DNA of 64,000 nt from Mycetocola tolaasinivorans (GTDB lineage: Bacteria; Actinomycetota; Actinomycetes; Actinomycetales; Microbacteriaceae), in contig NZ_RCUX01000006.1 in the NCBI RefSeq assembly GCF_003667565.1, positions 232,611 to 296,610 of the forward strand, read 5' to 3'. The notes beneath the pieces are model-generated. The model was given only the letters and a program-made list of their open reading frames with translations. It did no database searches and was not told the DNA's origin. A program made the position numbers and the translations under genes. Shown piece after piece: positions 60,387-64,000 of the stretch; the stretch's first letter is position 1, and every line of letters starts with the position of its first letter.

Positions 60387-61007
60387 ATGCTGAATAAGAG
60401 GACCACGCGGCCCGTTCTCACCATCATGCTCACGCTGGCTGCCCTCGGCCTGCCTGCTTGCAGCACCGCGACGCCCTCGCCGCTTCCGAGCATCGACCGG
60501 ACGGAGGGGCGCCCGGCCGAGGCGGATATTCCGGAGTTCACGGGTTCCTGGGCCGAGGATTTCCGTGAACAGTACCGCCTTACAACAACGGATAAGGCGC
60601 GGGCAATGCTCAGCGATGGGGTTGTCACCGCCGCTGAGTATGCCGAGGTGCGCGAGAGCCTCCTGCGGTGCGCCGCGGAGCGGGGCGTCACGATCGAGGC
60701 CATCAGAATCGACGGGTCACGAGAGTTCTCCTTCGAAACGATCACCTCGGACGAGGCCAACGACGTGATGAACCGCTGCGAAGACGAGAGCGGAGACTCC
60801 ACCGTGGGCACGCTGTGGTACTGGATGCAGCGCAATCCCGCGCAGCTCGACGAGGACGAGCTCGTTCTGAGTTGCCTGCACCGAATCGGGGTCGTTGATC
60901 AGGGCGTCACGATCGACCAGTACCGTGCGGGCCGGCAGGACCCCGCCCGGCCGTTGCCGTCCAAGCGTGAGATGGCGTGCATCCGCGACCCCAACGGCAC
61001 GAAGTAG
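60387..61007 (+). CDS. Hypothetical lipoprotein
   Basis: A 206-residue protein with a lipoprotein signal peptide and lipobox LGLPAC (C25). The mature part is acidic and helical, with four cysteines besides C25 (in LRCAAERGV, NRCEDES, VLSCLHR and MACIRDP) that could make two disulfides. I recognise no family. AGAGGCAGC precedes the ATG. It stands alone between convergent genes. Confidence 0.8.
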   Translation: MLNKRTTRPVLTIMLTLAALGLPACSTATPSPLPSIDRTEGRPAEADIPEFTGSWAEDFREQYRLTTTDKARAMLSDGVVTAAEYAEVRESLLRCAAERGVTIEAIRIDGSREFSFETITSDEANDVMNRCEDESGDSTVGTLWYWMQRNPAQLDEDELVLSCLHRIGVVDQGVTIDQYRAGRQDPARPLPSKREMACIRDPNGTK

Positions 61008-61030
61008 TGCGCGCACCTGCCCGGAAACGG

Positions 61031-61064
61031 CACATGCCGCCCACCTCGCGGTGAGCGGCACGTG
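61031..61064. terminator. Imperfect hairpin between the lipoprotein and aminotransferase genes
   Basis: CACATGCCGC (61031-61040) pairs with GCGGCACGTG (61055-61064) with one mismatch, and CACC/GGTG extend the inner stem. No T-run. Confidence 0.5.
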
Positions 61065-61096
61065 CGTGGCTGCGCCAGAACGCAGCGACGAGAGAC

Positions 61097-62299
61097 CTAG
61101 CGGCTGAACAGCTTCTGCAGGCGCTGGATGCCCTCGAGCAGGGCGTCATCGCCGAGAGCGTAGCTGAAGCGGAGGTAACCGGAGGGGCCAAAGGCCTCGC
61201 CGGGAACGGCGGCGACCTCGGCGGCGTCGAGCATGAGGTCGGCGAGCTCAAGCGAGGTGGTGGGAGTGACGCCCGCCCACTCCTGACCCAGCAGGCCGCG
61301 GACGTCAGCATAGACGTAGAACGCGCCCTCGGGGGTCGGGACGGAGACGCCCTCGATCTTGTTGAGCTCGGCCACGATGGTCTTGCGGCGGCGGTCAAAC
61401 GCCACACGCATGGCCTCCACCTCGTCCTGCGGACCGGTCAGGGCGGCGATGGCCGCGCGCTGAGCGATGTTGTTGACGTTGCCCGAGAGGTGTGACTGCA
61501 GGTTGGTGAGGGCCTTGATGGCGTCCACCGGGCCGATGGTCCAGCCCACGCGCCAGCCGGTCATGGCGTACGTCTTGGCGACGCCGTTGACCAGCAGGGT
61601 CTGGTTTGCGAGTGCCGGCACTGCCTCAAGAATGGAGATCGCGCGGGCACCGTCATAGGTGAGGTTCTGGTAGATCTCATCGCTGATGATCCAGATGCCG
61701 TGCTCGAGGGCCCACTCGCCGATGGCGCGGGTTTCCTCGGGGGAGTACACGGCACCGGTCGGGTTCGAGGGCGAGACAAACAGCAGGATCTTTGTGCGCT
61801 CGGTGCGAGCGGCCTCGAGCTGTTCGAGGGTCACCTTATAGTCGGCCTCGGCATCGGCGAAGACATCAACCGCGGTGCCACCGGCCAGCGCGATGACCTC
61901 GGGGTAGGTGGTCCAATAGGGGGTCGGGACGATGACCTCGTCGCCCTCGTTCAGCAGCACCTGGAAGGCCTCGTAGACCGACTGCTTACCGCCGTTGGTC
62001 ACCACGATCTGGTTCGCGGCCACCTCGATACCCGAGTCGCGCAGCGTCTTCGAGGCGATGGCCTCGCGCAGCTCGGGGAGTCCGGCGGCGGGGGTGTAAC
62101 GGTGGTTCTTGGGATCCTGCACCGCGGCGGCGGCGGCCTCAACAATGTGGGCCGGGGTGGCGAAATCGGGCTCACCCGCCGCATAGCTAATAACCGGGCG
62201 ACCCTGCGCCTGGAGGGCCTTGGCCTTCGCGTCCACCTTGAGGGTGGCGGATTCGGCGATGGCGGAAATCTTCGTTGAGAGGCGCGGTGTAGTAGTCAC
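61097..62299 (-). CDS. Aspartate-type class I aminotransferase
   Basis: A 400-residue PLP enzyme. The PLP lysine is in [17 protein letters not shown], the substrate-binding [11 protein letters not shown] and the C-terminal arginine in GYLRFSYAL are present, and [18 protein letters not shown] is the fold-I start. It fits AspC/AspB-type enzymes (aspartate to oxaloacetate). I choose the GTG at 62299: on the minus strand a TACGAT box ends 6 nt before it, so the mRNA may be leaderless. Confidence 0.9.
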   Translation of the reverse strand: MTTTPRLSTKISAIAESATLKVDAKAKALQAQGRPVISYAAGEPDFATPAHIVEAAAAAVQDPKNHRYTPAAGLPELREAIASKTLRDSGIEVAANQIVVTNGGKQSVYEAFQVLLNEGDEVIVPTPYWTTYPEVIALAGGTAVDVFADAEADYKVTLEQLEAARTERTKILLFVSPSNPTGAVYSPEETRAIGEWALEHGIWIISDEIYQNLTYDGARAISILEAVPALANQTLLVNGVAKTYAMTGWRVGWTIGPVDAIKALTNLQSHLSGNVNNIAQRAAIAALTGPQDEVEAMRVAFDRRRKTIVAELNKIEGVSVPTPEGAFYVYADVRGLLGQEWAGVTPTTSLELADLMLDAAEVAAVPGEAFGPSGYLRFSYALGDDALLEGIQRLQKLFSR

Positions 62300-62405
62300 C
62301 CCCTGATCGTACCCAGAAATAGAGTGGAAAGTCACCGGGATTACGCGGGTTTTGTGCGCACGAATGCGCGGATGCGTCCGAGATACCGGACGCCGGGGCC
62401 CTGCG

Positions 62406-62870
62406 CTACCGGACCGGCTCGCTCACGCTGGGCATCACGCCCTCCAGCGCGGTCAACACCGGAACCAGCTCGGGCAGCGCGCGCGCCGCCTCAAGCGCCT
62501 CGGCGAGGGCCTGATCGTGGGTCGGGCGGGCACGATCCAGCGCCGCGTGACCGGCGGCGGTGAGCTCGGTGTAGATGCCGCGGCGATCATCCGCACAGAG
62601 AATACGGGTGAGTAGGGAGCGCTCCTCCAGACGCGTGACCAGACGGGTCGTGGCACTGCTGGACAGCGCGGTGGCACGGGCCAGCTGCTGCATGCGCATG
62701 TGCCAACCGTCCTGACGGTTCAGCGCATCGAGCACCGTGTACTCCACCATCGAGAGGTCGTGTTCGCGCTGCAGGGCGCGCTCAATCGTGGTGTCGATCA
62801 GGCCGTGCAGCGCGGCAATGGAGCGCCAGCCGCTGGCTCGAACCTCGACGGCGCTATCGGCGATACCCAT
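62406..62870 (-). CDS. MarR-family transcriptional regulator
   Basis: A 154-residue winged-helix repressor: [38 protein letters not shown] as the recognition helix and [16 protein letters not shown] as the wing. No sensing cysteine is evident. It diverges from a DUF1275 membrane protein with an inverted repeat upstream, which suggests control of both. Confidence 0.93.
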   Translation of the reverse strand: MGIADSAVEVRASGWRSIAALHGLIDTTIERALQREHDLSMVEYTVLDALNRQDGWHMRMQQLARATALSSSATTRLVTRLEERSLLTRILCADDRRGIYTELTAAGHAALDRARPTHDQALAEALEAARALPELVPVLTALEGVMPSVSEPVR

Positions 62871-62923
62871 GTCATCTCCCTTGCGATCGCTCCCAGTGTA
62901 ACAACCGCGCCGATAGTGCGCTT

Positions 62924-62940
62924 AAGCAAGGAGTTTGCTT
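62924..62940. promoter_or_regulatory. Candidate MarR operator
   Basis: AAGCAA (62924-62929) and TTGCTT (62935-62940) are exact inverted copies with a 5-bp spacer, 54 bp upstream of the marR start and in the divergent gap. Confidence 0.5.
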
Positions 62941-63088
62941 GCCGCGAACTTTTGCGGGACCCACAGGGAATACAGACCAATTGGTCGGTCGCTATCGGCG
63001 ATTTGGTGGGTGAGCGCGTACGCTGGATTCTGCGCAGCGCGGCACACCAGCCGGGGCTGGTTCCTCGATCCCCGAGAAGGGTATCGAC

Positions 63089-63787
63089 ATGACCACCTCC
63101 GCCGCACCCGCGCGCTTCAGCCTGGCCGGGCCGAAGTTCGGCACCGCGCTGCCCGTGCTGCTGCTGATCCTGACCGCCGTAACCGGCATCGTGGACGCCA
63201 TCAGCGTGCTGGAGCTCGGCCGCGTCTTCGTAGCCAACATGACCGGCAACGTCGTCTCGATCGGATTTGCCCTGGCCGGTGCCCCGCACTTCTCCCTGAC
63301 CGGTTCGATCTTCGCCCTCGCCGGCTACGTCCTCGGTGCCGGCCTCGGCGGCTACGTGATGGCGCGCATTCACCTGGCGCCGATTCGGGCGCTGCGAAAC
63401 GTAATGGCACTCGTAGTGCTTGCCTTTGCCGGAGTCGTAGCGATGGCCTGGATTACCGGTGCCGCGACCCCGATGATTCAGCACGTCATCGTCGCGCTGA
63501 TGGCCACCGCCCTCGGCGTGCAGGGCGCGGCGGCCCGCGCGCTCGGGGTGCCGGACCTCTCCACCACCGTCCTCACGATGACCATTACCGGACTGGTGGC
63601 GGACATCTGGGGAGGAAAATCGGGTTCACTCACCCGCCGCATCCTCGCGGTGGTCGCGATGCTGCTCGGCGCGTTCATCGGGGGAGTGCTCGTGTCGAAT
63701 GCCGGGGTGCCCACCGCGCTGAGCGTGGTGCTGACCATTCAGGCGGTGGTGCTGGTCTCGCTCTGGCGGCTGGCTCGACGGGTCTAG
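63089..63787 (+). CDS. DUF1275 (YoaK-like) membrane protein
   Basis: A 232-residue protein with about six helices. It has the DUF1275 pattern: LTAVTGIVDAISVLELGRVF followed by VANMTGNVV, then GYVLGAGLGGYVMAR, and QGAAARALGVPDLSTTVLTM in the second half. The family is often encoded near MarR- or TetR-type regulators; its role is not known. The ATG at 63089 has GAGAAGGG upstream. Confidence 0.9.
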   Translation: MTTSAAPARFSLAGPKFGTALPVLLLILTAVTGIVDAISVLELGRVFVANMTGNVVSIGFALAGAPHFSLTGSIFALAGYVLGAGLGGYVMARIHLAPIRALRNVMALVVLAFAGVVAMAWITGAATPMIQHVIVALMATALGVQGAAARALGVPDLSTTVLTMTITGLVADIWGGKSGSLTRRILAVVAMLLGAFIGGVLVSNAGVPTALSVVLTIQAVVLVSLWRLARRV

Positions 63788-63795
63788 CGCTCGGT

Positions 63796-63824
63796 TTGCG
63801 CATCCCCGCATCGTCGGGTAGAGT
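63796..63824 (+). promoter_or_regulatory. Promoter of the L10-type leader transcript
   Basis: TTGCGC (63796-63801) and TAGAGT (63819-63824) are 17 bp apart. Transcription would start near 63831, just before the leader. Confidence 0.65.
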
Positions 63825-63832
63825 TTCACCTA

Positions 63833-63925
63833 GCCACAGACCGCCGGTTCTGTTGTGGTGTGCAAACGCCACGCAGCGAAGGTTCCCCAGGGAACGGCCC
63901 GCGTAGGTAACGAAAAGGATTTTTA
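63833..63925 (+). ncRNA. Ribosomal protein L10 leader (cis-regulatory RNA)
   Basis: The sequence has the order seen in actinobacterial L10 leaders: CACAGACCGCCGGTT, a GTGGTGTGCAAACGCCAC hairpin, AAGGTTCCCCAGGGAAC, then GCCCGCGTAGGTAACGAA. CCGCCGG/CCCGCG elements can pair to close a multi-branch structure. In the known system excess L10(L12)4 binds this leader and lowers expression of rplJ-rplL. rplJ itself should start beyond the right edge. Confidence 0.8.
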
Positions 63926-63953
63926 CAGCTGCCCCGTGCAGATGTTGTCTCCC

Positions 63954-63983
63954 GCTCCGGTACCTGTGCCGGAGCATTTTTTT
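63954..63983 (+). terminator. Attenuator hairpin downstream of the L10 leader
   Basis: GCTCCGG (63954-63960) pairs with CCGGAGC (63969-63975), and seven T follow at 63977-63983 after one A. A strong intrinsic terminator inside an untranslated leader points to attenuation. Confidence 0.85.
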
Positions 63984-64000
63984 ATGCCTCGGTGGGAAAT

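Overview
This window is 64 kb of a high-GC actinobacterial chromosome. Coding is dense, intergenic gaps are short, GTG starts are common, third codon positions are GC-rich and long antisense open frames are frequent. A hadA-hadB-murB block, YajQ beside tRNA-Tyr, RmlB with a short or absent leader, and an L10-type leader at the right edge fit Actinobacteria. Microbacteriaceae is my best guess, but that is inference from gene content and style, not a search. I see no rRNA, CRISPR array, insertion sequence, integrase or replication origin, and no gene-free stretch longer than about 300 bases.

Region by region: (1) 1-9.8 kb: a PucR-type regulator, cut by the left edge, diverges from a complete putrescine-to-succinate pathway (putrescine oxidase, aminobutyraldehyde dehydrogenase, GABA aminotransferase, succinate-semialdehyde dehydrogenase) followed by a UspA protein and an APC-type permease. 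(2) 9.9-15.6 kb: a copper handling run (small membrane protein, CopD-CtaG fusion, CopC, PCu(A)C chaperone, Tat-exported DyP peroxidase). (3) 15.6-16.9 kb: yajQ, tRNA-Tyr and a thioredoxin. (4) 16.9-20.1 kb: a lactococcin 972-type bacteriocin gene with its dedicated membrane protein and ATPase, on the minus strand. (5) 20.3-24.7 kb: an ArsR-like regulator diverging from a flavin monooxygenase, a zinc-type dehydrogenase and a drug exporter. (6) 24.7-29.0 kb: a PfkB kinase, NCS1 permease, ADP-ribosylglycohydrolase and GntR regulator set, which resembles E. coli yegTUVW with the transporter exchanged, plus a clear inverted-repeat operator. (7) 29.1-29.9 kb: a small STAS-like gene convergent with a membrane protein whose frame is broken at a run of eight C (G on its coding strand).

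(8) 30.1-36.5 kb: a divergent S-adenosylhomocysteine hydrolase homologue, then an amidohydrolase of the MTA/SAH deaminase type behind a structured leader, a cupin and a polar amino-acid ABC importer. (9) 36.5-41.1 kb: inositol monophosphatase, three tandem paralogous DUF2975-like membrane proteins with a YozG-like HTH gene, and rmlB. (10) 41.3-46.2 kb: tRNA-Thr, tRNA-Met, then a LacI-controlled ribonucleoside salvage unit (nucleoside hydrolase, MFS importer, ribokinase). (11) 46.3-52.6 kb: a membrane protein, histidine phosphatase, TauE/SafE exporter, a two-domain VOC protein behind a palindromic operator, two small genes with duplicated leaders, and a two-component system. (12) 52.7-55.4 kb: GNAT, hadA-hadB and murB. 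(13) 55.6-59.6 kb: a complete ABC importer of the iron/thiamine/phosphonate/polyamine class. (14) 59.6-64 kb: YbaK-like deacylase, a lipoprotein, an aspartate-type aminotransferase, MarR with a DUF1275 membrane protein, and a promoter, ribosomal L10-type leader and attenuator whose gene (expected rplJ) lies past the right edge.

The most interesting candidates for a second look are the lactococcin 972-type locus, the yeg-like ADP-ribosylglycohydrolase/kinase cluster with an NCS1 permease, the tandem structured leaders with a possible decayed paralogue at 49.9-50.5 kb, the homopolymer-broken membrane gene at 29.7 kb, the triplicated DUF2975 operon and the SAHH-like/deaminase pairing.
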